32,667 nucleotides of DNA, taken from assembly GCA_903928175.1 (NCBI GenBank), contig CAIYQA010000048.1, forward strand, positions 1 to 32,667, written 5' to 3'. Made by a program: the position numbers and the translations under genes. Under the pieces are notes generated by a model, which searched no databases, was not told where the DNA came from, and was given only the letters and a program-made list of their open reading frames with translations. This document shows positions 1 through 7,662 of this stretch, piece by piece. This DNA comes from an uncultured Spartobacteria bacterium (GTDB lineage: Bacteria > Verrucomicrobiota > Verrucomicrobiia > Chthoniobacterales > Chthoniobacteraceae). The stretch's first letter is position 1. Each line of letters opens with the position of its first letter.

Positions 1-2
1 AG

Positions 3-614
3 GCACACGGCGCCCACTTGCCGGTTTCGGTGGACGACGCCACGGCCAGCTACTTTTCACGGAAAATCGCGGAAAACACCGGCGCGATCCTGCTGCCGGC
101 GATCACCTACGGATTCGCCGACGAAATGGCCGGCTACCCGGGCACCTTGGGGGTGCGCGCGGAGACGCTGATGGCCGTGGTCGAAGACCTCTCCTGCGCC
201 CTTTGCGGGCACGGATTCACACGCCAGATTTTTCTGAGCGGGCACGGCGCCAACAAGGCTGTGGTGGAGCTTGCGTTCTGGCGGATCTGGAACAAGCATC
301 CCGAGCTGCGGGCCGTCTGCTGGAATTACTGGACCGAGGCCGGTTTGACCACCATTCATCATGCCGACAAGGGGGAAACCGAGATCGCCCTGGCTGTGGG
401 ACTCCCCGCGCAAATGGAAAAAGCGGGCAAATTTCATGTCCAGAAGCCTTGGTACAAAATCCGCTCCCGCAGCGAACTGGATCCCGTCTCGGGCGGCGTC
501 AATGGAGACCCCACCGCAGCCTCGGCGGAAGAAGGGGCAAAAATGCATGATATCGTCATTGCCCGGCTCTCGGAAAAAGTCCTGGAGATCATTGCATCCG
601 AAACCCGGGACTGA
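3..614 (+). CDS. Creatininase-family amidohydrolase, 5' end outside window
   Basis: The frame is open to the left edge, so the gene is partial; the visible part starts just before the metal-binding motif HGAHLPVSVDD (positions 6-38), which matches the family pattern HGxHLPxxxD. Further family hallmarks are LSGHGANK (metal-site His/Asn loop) and HADKGETEIAL (the conserved Glu that completes the two-metal site). Creatininase-like proteins are cytoplasmic metal-dependent amidohydrolases of creatinine, formamides or related cyclic amides; many in Verrucomicrobiota and Planctomycetota sit beside sugar dehydrogenases and have no assigned substrate. The stop codon is 5 bp before the Gfo/Idh/MocA gene, so the two are probably one transcript. 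The family is clear; the substrate is unknown. About 30-60 N-terminal residues are probably missing. Confidence 0.85.
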   Translation, partial: AHGAHLPVSVDDATASYFSRKIAENTGAILLPAITYGFADEMAGYPGTLGVRAETLMAVVEDLSCALCGHGFTRQIFLSGHGANKAVVELAFWRIWNKHPELRAVCWNYWTEAGLTTIHHADKGETEIALAVGLPAQMEKAGKFHVQKPWYKIRSRSELDPVSGGVNGDPTAASAEEGAKMHDIVIARLSEKVLEIIASETRD

Positions 615-619
615 AATTT

Positions 620-1876
620 ATGAAGAAAATCAAAGTTGGGTTTCTAGGCGGAGGTTCCTTCGCCTCGGTTCTGATTCCTTCGTTTCAAGCGCATCCATTG
701 GTCGAGGATATTTATCTGGCGGAAGTGCTGCCTGAGCGACGCAAGCTGGTGGCCGAACATTTTGGAATCCGCCACACCTTTTCAGGAGTTGAGGATCTCT
801 GTGCCAGCGATTGCGACGCGGTGCTGGTCTTCACGCAGCGCCACATGCACGGCCCCCATGCGCTAGCCGCATTGGAAGCGGGAAAACATGTTTACTGCGC
901 CGTACCGGCAGCCAGCTCTGTGGACGAGCTCCATGCCCTCTGCCGGAAAGTTCAGGAGACCGGGCTGATTTATATGATGGGGGAGACCAGTTATTATTAC
1001 CCGGCTCAAATCCTTTGCCGGGATCGCTTCCGCAAAGGCGACTTCGGCCACTTTGTGTACGGAGAAGGGGAGTATCTCCATGACATGAGCCACGGTTTTT
1101 ACGAGGCGTTCAAAAACTCGGGCGGGGATCAATGGCGGCGCGTTGCGGGAGTTCCTCCGATGTTTTATCCCACCCACTCCACCAGCATGATCCTCGGTGT
1201 TACCGGAGCGCGCATGACCCAGGTCTCCTGCCTCGGGTTTCGAGATCGGGAGGACGATGAGGTCTTCGGCGAAGGCAGGAATTTCTGGGACAATCCGTTT
1301 AGCAATCAAACGGCCCTCTTTCGCACCTCCGATGGGGGCATGGCCCGCGTGAACGAGTTTCGCCGGGTGGGAATGGGCGCAGGCAACTCCGTCCGGCTGA
1401 GCCTGTTTGGCACCCGGGCCACATTCGAGCAGCAAGCCGATGATCACCACGTCTGGACCACCCACGATCATCAACGGGAATGCCTGGACGATTGGATCGA
1501 ATGCGCCGACCTGCGCATTCCCGAAGGCCGCCAAATCGATCCCGCCATCGCCCTGGACCAGCAGGGGTTCCAAGCCGATTTCCGCAGCGCTTACGCCAAG
1601 GTCCATCCCATCGACCGCCTCCCTGCCGCCCTCCGCGCAAGCGACCACAACGGCCATTACGGTTCCCATCACTTCCTGGTGGACGACTTTCTGAAGGCTG
1701 CGGTTTTTGGGCTTTTACCGCCGGTGCATGTCTGGGAGGCGGCGAAGTACACCGCCCCCGGACTCATTGCCCACCAGTCTTCGCTCCAGGAGGGAACCCG
1801 GCTGGAGATTCCCGATTTCGGCGGGCCTGGTCCGAACTGGGAGATGCTGGAGGCGCACATGCCACACGTGGCCTGA
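620..1876 (+). CDS. Gfo/Idh/MocA-family oxidoreductase-like protein
   Basis: A 418-aa cytoplasmic protein. The N-terminal Rossmann fold is seen as KVGFLGGGSFAS (residues 5-16), followed by DAVLVFTQRHMHGPHALAALEAGKHV (66-91), the typical nucleotide-binding half of this family. The C-terminal half has the expected alpha/beta dimerisation domain. These enzymes usually oxidise or reduce sugars and cyclitols with NAD(P). The conserved EKP motif, whose Lys is part of the active site, is replaced by AVP at 94-96 (HVYCAVPAA), so ordinary dehydrogenase chemistry is doubtful. It follows the creatininase-family gene by 5 bp and has no strong ribosome binding site, which suggests coupled translation. Fold assignment is confident; activity and substrate are not. 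Confidence 0.85.
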   Translation: MKKIKVGFLGGGSFASVLIPSFQAHPLVEDIYLAEVLPERRKLVAEHFGIRHTFSGVEDLCASDCDAVLVFTQRHMHGPHALAALEAGKHVYCAVPAASSVDELHALCRKVQETGLIYMMGETSYYYPAQILCRDRFRKGDFGHFVYGEGEYLHDMSHGFYEAFKNSGGDQWRRVAGVPPMFYPTHSTSMILGVTGARMTQVSCLGFRDREDDEVFGEGRNFWDNPFSNQTALFRTSDGGMARVNEFRRVGMGAGNSVRLSLFGTRATFEQQADDHHVWTTHDHQRECLDDWIECADLRIPEGRQIDPAIALDQQGFQADFRSAYAKVHPIDRLPAALRASDHNGHYGSHHFLVDDFLKAAVFGLLPPVHVWEAAKYTAPGLIAHQSSLQEGTRLEIPDFGGPGPNWEMLEAHMPHVA

Positions 1877-1971
1877 ATTTTCCCGGGAAGCGAGGAGCCG
1901 AGGACCAACGCATCATATGGGAAACTCCGGAAATTGGAGGCCCAAACTCGGTCGTGGCTGACAGGGGCGGC

Positions 1972-2457
1972 ATGGCCGATCGTGAATGTGCACACCGTCA
2001 CGGATTCGTTGCCTTTTTGCAAGGTGACATTAAAAGGGAAGCGCTGCTCACAGGGCCATATTTTAGGGCACAAACCGGCTACCCCGCCAGCCCAAAAACC
2101 ATCGGCGAGGCCATTCGCAAGCGCCGCCTCGACCTTGGTCTTAAACAGCGAGAAGCCGCAAAAATGATCGGGTGCAACTACCTTACCCTCGTGAACTGGG
2201 AGAAGGGACACTTCACTCCCAGGGTGAACCGCATGGCCGGGGTTGTTCGGTTCTTGGGCTACAATCCCCTGCCGACAGGAAGCACTATCGCCAAGCAACT
2301 TGTCGCCCACCGCAAAGCACGCGGGCTTACGCAGAAGAATTTCGCGCGTGAACTGGGGATTGACCCGAGCACGCTTGCGAAATGGGAGCGGGGTGAGCGG
2401 GAGCCAAATTGGGAATTTCTGGAACGCGTTCTTTCGAAAATGAAAGAGCGGCGTTGA
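1972..2457 (+). CDS. Tandem XRE-type helix-turn-helix protein
   Basis: A 161-aa protein with two successive Cro/C1-type HTH domains: about 43-97 (TIGEAIRKRRLDLGLKQREA then NYLTLVNWEKG) and about 105-160 (TIAKQLVAHRKARGLTQKNF then DPSTLAKWERGERE). Both end in the W-E-x-G recognition-helix pattern. The double-HTH layout, with the phrase RKRRLDLGL and a FLGYNPLP linker, is a recurrent small family in Verrucomicrobiota, Acidobacteriota and Planctomycetota; its DNA targets are generally unknown. The frame is open much further upstream, overlapping the previous gene, so I chose the ATG at 1972 because it lies outside that gene and follows AGGGGCGG; the true start could be later. It converges with the signalling operon. 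It has no sensor domain. Confidence 0.65.
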   Translation: MADRECAHRHGFVAFLQGDIKREALLTGPYFRAQTGYPASPKTIGEAIRKRRLDLGLKQREAAKMIGCNYLTLVNWEKGHFTPRVNRMAGVVRFLGYNPLPTGSTIAKQLVAHRKARGLTQKNFARELGIDPSTLAKWERGEREPNWEFLERVLSKMKERR

Positions 2458-2499
2458 CGGCGAGCCGAAGGATTAAGGGAGGGAACCAGCAACTCGCCG
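2458..2499. terminator. Inverted repeat between convergent genes
   Basis: CGGCGAG at 2458-2464 is matched by CTCGCCG at 2493-2499 with a 28-nt loop. It sits in the 55-bp gap between the convergent HTH gene and the last kinase gene. There is no U-tract on either strand, so a bidirectional terminator is only a possibility. Confidence 0.25.
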
Positions 2500-2512
2500 T
2501 CTTCATGCGCAT

Positions 2513-3622
2513 TCAGACTTCTTGTTGCTGCGATGCTTCGTTGTCCAGCCAACAAATAACAGAGCCCCCAATTGCGCATTCTCGAATTTCAAGGTGTGCA
2601 CCGAAAAGACGGGCACGGGCGTGCATCAAATCGAAATCTACGCCCTTTGACATGGCCGACAGAATTTTGAAAGAGACGCCATCATTGGTTACCGCCAACG
2701 ACATCACGCCATTGTATGCCTTACACTCGACCATGATATTGCGGGCGTAGGCGCGCTTGACTGCGTTATCAATTAATTCCTGCGCAATCCGATAAAGATG
2801 GATGGCGGAGGACTGTTCGTATTGGAAAAAATCATCATGCCGTATCTTGCACGAAATTTTGAACAGAGATGAGGTTCGATGGGCGAGGTCTTCGAGGGCC
2901 ATAATGAGACCGCCGTGATCCAGTTCCAAGGGGTATGAACCTTTGGCAAGATTACGTGCGGTGGCGATGGATTCGGAAACCAATTGCGCTAATTCAATGA
3001 CTCTATCGACTTGCGTATGTGATTCCGCACTGAGTTGCCTGCCCAGCACCCTTACCAGCAAGGCGATGCCCGTTAATTGCTGACCCAAGTCTTCGTGAAG
3101 GTGATGTGTCAGGCGACTCTGTTCGCGCTCGGTGTATTCAAAAAATTTCTGTTCGAGGCTCCTGCATTTGAGAATTTCGTTCCGCAAGGACTGACTGACT
3201 TCATTTTGCGCGCTGATATCAACGAGGATGCCCACTGCACCCATAAGCTTTCCCGTCTTGTCATGCATGGGTTTTACATGAGCCAGTGCAGCAACGTGCT
3301 GTCCGTTCTCACGTTGGAGAATGATCTCTGTGCCGGTGCATTCGGTACCTGTCTTCAAAACCAGCGCCATGCAGCACTGATCGTGCGCAATAGGTGAACC
3401 ATCCAAGGCGAAAATTCGAGGAGAACCACAAAAACGATCCGCAGGGTTGTTCAAACTGGGGACGCGCCCCCATAACCGTACGGCGTGCTGGTTAAAGTGC
3501 GTGATCAGCCCGCAGGGATCGCAAGCATATGCAGGCACCGGCAAATTCTCCAGCAAATGAGCAAGCTCGGATTCGCTGTTTTGCATTGGCAGAGCCGAGT
3601 CGCGTTTGGATAAAAAAAACAT
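2513..3622 (-). CDS. PAS-domain HisKA_3-type sensor kinase with degenerate ATP site
   Basis: A 369-aa cytoplasmic protein. A PAS domain spans about 17-136 (ENLPVPAYACDPCGLITHFN...GAVGILVDIS). A HisKA_3-type dimerisation helix follows, with the phospho-accepting His in HHLHEDLGQ (H176). The ATPase domain has the N-box YRIAQELIDNAVKRA (277-291), but the glycine motifs are altered: VTNDGVSF (311-318) has Ser where DDGxGF has Gly, and GVDFDLMHARARLFG replaces the usual GxGLxxMxxRA. It may therefore bind ATP poorly or act as a phosphate acceptor or phosphatase partner. It lies 90 bp after the PhcQ-like gene on the same strand and is probably the last gene of the signalling operon or has its own promoter. 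No LuxR-type partner is adjacent. The start ATG at 3622 lacks a clear RBS; Met13 is an alternative. Confidence 0.82.
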   Translation of the reverse strand: MFFLSKRDSALPMQNSESELAHLLENLPVPAYACDPCGLITHFNQHAVRLWGRVPSLNNPADRFCGSPRIFALDGSPIAHDQCCMALVLKTGTECTGTEIILQRENGQHVAALAHVKPMHDKTGKLMGAVGILVDISAQNEVSQSLRNEILKCRSLEQKFFEYTEREQSRLTHHLHEDLGQQLTGIALLVRVLGRQLSAESHTQVDRVIELAQLVSESIATARNLAKGSYPLELDHGGLIMALEDLAHRTSSLFKISCKIRHDDFFQYEQSSAIHLYRIAQELIDNAVKRAYARNIMVECKAYNGVMSLAVTNDGVSFKILSAMSKGVDFDLMHARARLFGAHLEIRECAIGGSVICWLDNEASQQQEV

Positions 3623-3712
3623 TCGTACAATAATGTGCGTGAAAATATGCAGGCCAACTCAATGGCGCAGTTTTCCCGTGCCATGTATCCTGTAATGCGC
3701 AGAGCGCGGGAT

Positions 3713-4969
3713 CTACATTCCAATGAGCATCTGCTCGCAGGTTTTCTCCATGTCAAAAACCCGCTCCAAAAAGGTCTGCTCTTGCATGGCATCCTGACCC
3801 GTCGGTTGCTGGGGCAGGAATATCTGGAAATGAGCGCCACCGTCAGCGCTGCGATCGACCGTCATGGTTCCGTTATGATGATAAACCACAAAGAAGCACG
3901 TCAGCAGGTTGAGGCCGTATTCTTTGGGATCACTACGCCGCACAAAGAATGGATCGAAGATGCAGTTTAGATTTGCGGCGGAAACTCCCGGCCCGTTGTC
4001 CGAAACGTCTATTGTCACCCCGGGGCGCCCCTTGTCATCCGTAGTGGCGCTCGTCGTTATGGTGATTCTGCCAGATGCCGGAACATTCGCGGATTCATCC
4101 GCAATGAGAAGATTGATGCCTTTCTCCAAAAGCACGCGGTTAGCTTGGATTTTAGGAACTTCTCCGGCATGAATTTGCAGTTCGATATTCTTTTCCTGAA
4201 GCGTCGCCCCGTGGCATTGGCTGGCGGACTGGATCAGTTCGTTGACTGCAACAGAATCAGCCACGGGAACGCCGACGGGTTCAGGGATTTCATTGATGTT
4301 TTGCAACAAGCCAACCATCTTGCCCATTTGGAGTTGGACGGTCTCGTAAAAGTCCCGCCAGTAATTCGGGTTGCGGAGATTGTTGATGTCCACATTCTCG
4401 CTTTGCAATTGGAAGGGAGCAAGGTCAAGAAAGGTCTTTACGGCTGTAAGAGAGTTGCGTAGGTGGTGGTTCAAACCAGCGGCAAAAACTCCGAGACTGA
4501 GCAAGCGATCGGTCATCATCAAGCGCTGCAGAGCTGACATCTTCTCTTTCATCAAAGAGTCCAGTTCCCGCTGCACCAGGAAAAATTCCATCCCGCGCTT
4601 GAGGGTCATCTCCATGATCGGCGGATCCCAAGGCTTGGTCACGTATTTGTAAATGGCTCCGGAATTGACGGCAGCGATTGCGGCATCGAGGTCCGAGTAG
4701 GCTGTTGCAAGGATCCGGAGCACCCGTGGCCGCGCGGCCCGCACTTTTTCCAAAAGCTCAACGCCGCTGCTGTTCGGCATGCGCTGGTCGGTCATGACAA
4801 TTCCGAAACGGTCTTTGTTTTCGGAAAAAAGACTCCAGGCTTCTTCTCCGCTGGTGGCAACGACTACATCGAACGTGTCCGAAAAATAGGCTTTGAAATT
4901 GGATGCGGTCTGAATCTCATCGTCAACATACATCAGGGAAAATTTCCGGTAATTTTTAGTGTCATTCAT
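3713..4969 (-). CDS. Receiver plus kinase-like protein, PhcQ type
   Basis: A 418-aa cytoplasmic protein. The receiver domain (about 10-125) has all key residues: YVDDE (14-18), phospho-acceptor D61 in TDQRMP, T89 in ATAYSD and K112 in KYVTKPWD. A helix (about 126-160) leads to a DHp-like segment, GLNHHLRNSLTAVKTFLDLAP (165-185). The C-terminal ATPase-like domain keeps DNGPGV (324-329) but is damaged elsewhere: the N-box reads NLLIADESA where NLxxNAxxA is expected, so the Mg-binding Asn is absent, and the second glycine box reads EYGLNL instead of GTGLGL. This layout and the TAYSDLDAAIAAVNSGAI phrase resemble PhcQ of Ralstonia phcBSRQ from memory. Its start overlaps the stop of the hybrid kinase by 4 bp (ATGA). 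I infer a phosphate-receiving output or scaffold protein, not an active kinase. Confidence 0.85.
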   Translation of the reverse strand: MNDTKNYRKFSLMYVDDEIQTASNFKAYFSDTFDVVVATSGEEAWSLFSENKDRFGIVMTDQRMPNSSGVELLEKVRAARPRVLRILATAYSDLDAAIAAVNSGAIYKYVTKPWDPPIMEMTLKRGMEFFLVQRELDSLMKEKMSALQRLMMTDRLLSLGVFAAGLNHHLRNSLTAVKTFLDLAPFQLQSENVDINNLRNPNYWRDFYETVQLQMGKMVGLLQNINEIPEPVGVPVADSVAVNELIQSASQCHGATLQEKNIELQIHAGEVPKIQANRVLLEKGINLLIADESANVPASGRITITTSATTDDKGRPGVTIDVSDNGPGVSAANLNCIFDPFFVRRSDPKEYGLNLLTCFFVVYHHNGTMTVDRSADGGAHFQIFLPQQPTGQDAMQEQTFLERVFDMEKTCEQMLIGM

Positions 4970-7662
4970 GGCGTGGAATTAGTGGGTGAGGGTTTGTCTG
5001 GATAAAAGGTGATGATAAAGCGGCAGAACTCATTTTCCTGGCTCTCTACGCGGATGTCGCCCTGATGATTTTGTACGATCCGATAGCTTATGTTGAGCCC
5101 AAGGCCGACGCCTGACCCTACCGGTTTGGTTGTGAAGAAGGCGTCGAACACTTTTTCTTTTTCTGAGTTTTTGATTCCTTTGCCGTTGTCTTCACATGAG
5201 AGCAGAATCCTGCCATTTTGCAAGGCTGCTTCGACTTTGATTTTCTTTCGCGGGGCGGCTTTCTCCATCAAGCTGTCGGTGGCGTTCTGTAGCAGATTGA
5301 TGAAGAGATGAATCAACTGGTTGCGGTTTCCCCAAGCTTCGAGGTCGTCCGCAATCCCGATTTCCAACTCGATCTCTGCGGGAATCTGAACGAACCGGGC
5401 CGATGTTTCGACGACCTCTTTCAGGCAAACACGATTAAAATTGCTCGTGTCGGGGTGGATGAACGAACGCAAACTGCTGATAATATCCGCGACGCGACGT
5501 ATTCCATCCTGCAGATCGCGCAGAGGCAGGTTCAGCATCTCCCGGTCTTCAATCTGGATATTATTAAGTCTTTTCCCGAGCAAATGGGCCGCTGTGTTGG
5601 CGAAATTGAGCGGGTTATTGATTTCGTGCATGAGCCCGCTGCTTAATTGACCCAAAGACGCCATTTTTGCTTGGTGCACCAGTTGGGCTTCAGTTTCCTT
5701 GATCTGCTCCAAGGCGGCTTCCAACTCGCGCGTTTTGGTGGCTAGATTCTGTTGCAGTTGCTGCTGGTTGAGCAAGTTGCGGCAGCGGGCTGCGAGTTCA
5801 CTGGAAGCAAAGGGCTTTGTCAAAAAGTCTGTTACCCCGGCTTCCAAGGCTTGCATCTTGGAATCCTCATCCGCCCGCGCGGTAAGGATGATGATTGGCA
5901 CGCTGGCGGTGCGGGGCTCATCCCGTAAATGCCCGGTCAGCGTGATGCCGTCAATCCCGGGCATCATCAAATCGAGCAGAATCAGGGCAAAGTCATTTGC
6001 CCGTGCCAGTTCCAGAGCTTCGGTTCCATTGCGCGCTTCCCGGATGGAGTAGGCATTTTTTAACTGCGAGTGGAGGAAACGCCGCATTTCGGGCTCATCG
6101 TCCGCCACAAGCACCAGCGGTTTGCCTGCGTCCGTGTCCTCTAAAGATGCTCGTGTGTCATTGCCGCCGAGGACATGGGAGGGAAACAATTCTGCCCGCC
6201 GGTATAACTCGGACAGCCATTCGGATTGTCTCGGCGGAGCTGGCGTAGGCTCAGTTGTTTTTTCGAATTCCGTTTCCATTTCTTTATCTGCAGTGGCATC
6301 TACCGTCACTTGAATCGTCGTTCCTTTGTCGATTTTACTTTCAACAGAAACCGAACCGCCGTGCGCTTCTGCCAGTTCTTTCACAAGAGCCAGCCCAATT
6401 CCAACCCCTTGATAGTGGCGCGTGGCAGCGGCTTCTGCCTGCCAAAAGCGATTGAAAATCCGAGGCAGATCGGCAGGGGATATCCCCTTGCCAGTATCCT
6501 TGACTGTGATGGCGAGCAGGTTTTCCTGTAATTCCGCCGTCAGTGTGACCTTTCCGTTTTCGGGAGTGAATTTGAAGGAGTTGAAGAGAAGATTGAGGAT
6601 GATCTTCTCCAGTTTGTCCCGGTCGATATGCACAAATGTTTCCCCCGGAACCCTGATATCGGTTTCAAAATGCAGCTTCCTTTGTGCGGCCATGGCAGAA
6701 ACGGACTTTGCAATACCCTCTAAAAAGGGGGAAAACTCCACTTTCTCCCGCCGCACACGGATCGTGCCAGAGTCCAGCCGCACTAAATCCAGGAGGTCGT
6801 TGATGAGCCGCAACAACCGCATTGCGTTGTTGTACATGATGTCCAGCATCTCCACCTGTTCCTGTTCGGTGGAGGGAGGGTTCCGATGCCGCAGGCGCTC
6901 AAGCGGCCCGATGAGCAGGGTGAGCGGCGTGCGCAACTCGTGGCTGACATTGGCAAAAAAAGTCGATTTCGCGTGATCCAATTCCACCAATTTGGCGTTG
7001 GTCTCCTGAAGTTCTCTCTGTTTTGAATCCAGCTCCGCGCGCAAACCATATTCCTGGAAGCGGAAGCGGCCTAGAAAGTAGCTGCCGGTAACCACGATGA
7101 CGCCTGTCAGCACGATAAAGTAGAAGTTGGCAAAATAGTCCGAAAGCGCACCTCCTCCATGAGCCAGACAGGCGATGCAATAGATAATCAGAGTGAGGGC
7201 AGTGGCAACGAAACTTTCGGTTACATCCACGAGGCTGACCCAGGAGATCCCGATCAACACCAAGTTCAACCCGGCGTAGTAGGGAGACCGGGCCCCTTCA
7301 GAAAAATAGATCATCAGGCTCAGGAAGATGGAGGGCAGCACAAAAGTGGCCATCGCTAGCAGGCGAAAAAAGCGTTGGCCAAGGGCCGTCTTCAGCAAGC
7401 CCCACAGGACGAACGCCAGCATTGCACAGAGCATCCGGAGCAGAAAAAAGAAGCCGAGTTTTTCCGGGTAAACAAAGTAATCCAGGAAAAAACCCACCGG
7501 CATGAGGGCGATCACCAAAATGCAGGCCGTCTTGGACCCCGTGATGCGAACTCCACGGTTGTATTCAAAATAGGCCGATGCGAGTTCTCTTTGGAAAGCT
7601 TCTTCGGGCACGTCGGCCAGAGCGGTCGAGGAAGCCTTTTTCACCTCTCCCCACGAAATCAT
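4966..7662 (-). CDS. Membrane hybrid sensor kinase with two kinase modules (PhcS/CqsS-type sensor domain)
   Basis: An 898-aa protein. About six or seven hydrophobic segments fill residues 44-197, including SEGARSPYYAGLNLVLIG (121-138), a phrase I associate with kinases encoded next to PhcB-like methyltransferases. A coiled coil (206-230) precedes the first HisKA domain with H241 (SHELRTP), N-box NLLFNSFKF (357-365), DTGKGI (389-394) and GVGIGL (419-424). A receiver follows (516-630; DDE 521-523, D564, T594, K616). After another coiled coil comes a second kinase module: H679 in LMHEINNPLNF, NLLQNATDS (789-797), DNGKGI (825-830) and GVGLGL (851-856). Both catalytic modules look intact. It is joined by ATGA overlaps to the methyltransferase gene upstream and the PhcQ-like gene downstream, which makes it the likely receptor for the methyltransferase product. 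Ralstonia PhcS is, to my knowledge, shorter with one module. Confidence 0.9.
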   Translation of the reverse strand: MISWGEVKKASSTALADVPEEAFQRELASAYFEYNRGVRITGSKTACILVIALMPVGFFLDYFVYPEKLGFFFLLRMLCAMLAFVLWGLLKTALGQRFFRLLAMATFVLPSIFLSLMIYFSEGARSPYYAGLNLVLIGISWVSLVDVTESFVATALTLIIYCIACLAHGGGALSDYFANFYFIVLTGVIVVTGSYFLGRFRFQEYGLRAELDSKQRELQETNAKLVELDHAKSTFFANVSHELRTPLTLLIGPLERLRHRNPPSTEQEQVEMLDIMYNNAMRLLRLINDLLDLVRLDSGTIRVRREKVEFSPFLEGIAKSVSAMAAQRKLHFETDIRVPGETFVHIDRDKLEKIILNLLFNSFKFTPENGKVTLTAELQENLLAITVKDTGKGISPADLPRIFNRFWQAEAAATRHYQGVGIGLALVKELAEAHGGSVSVESKIDKGTTIQVTVDATADKEMETEFEKTTEPTPAPPRQSEWLSELYRRAELFPSHVLGGNDTRASLEDTDAGKPLVLVADDEPEMRRFLHSQLKNAYSIREARNGTEALELARANDFALILLDLMMPGIDGITLTGHLRDEPRTASVPIIILTARADEDSKMQALEAGVTDFLTKPFASSELAARCRNLLNQQQLQQNLATKTRELEAALEQIKETEAQLVHQAKMASLGQLSSGLMHEINNPLNFANTAAHLLGKRLNNIQIEDREMLNLPLRDLQDGIRRVADIISSLRSFIHPDTSNFNRVCLKEVVETSARFVQIPAEIELEIGIADDLEAWGNRNQLIHLFINLLQNATDSLMEKAAPRKKIKVEAALQNGRILLSCEDNGKGIKNSEKEKVFDAFFTTKPVGSGVGLGLNISYRIVQNHQGDIRVESQENEFCRFIITFYPDKPSPTNSTP

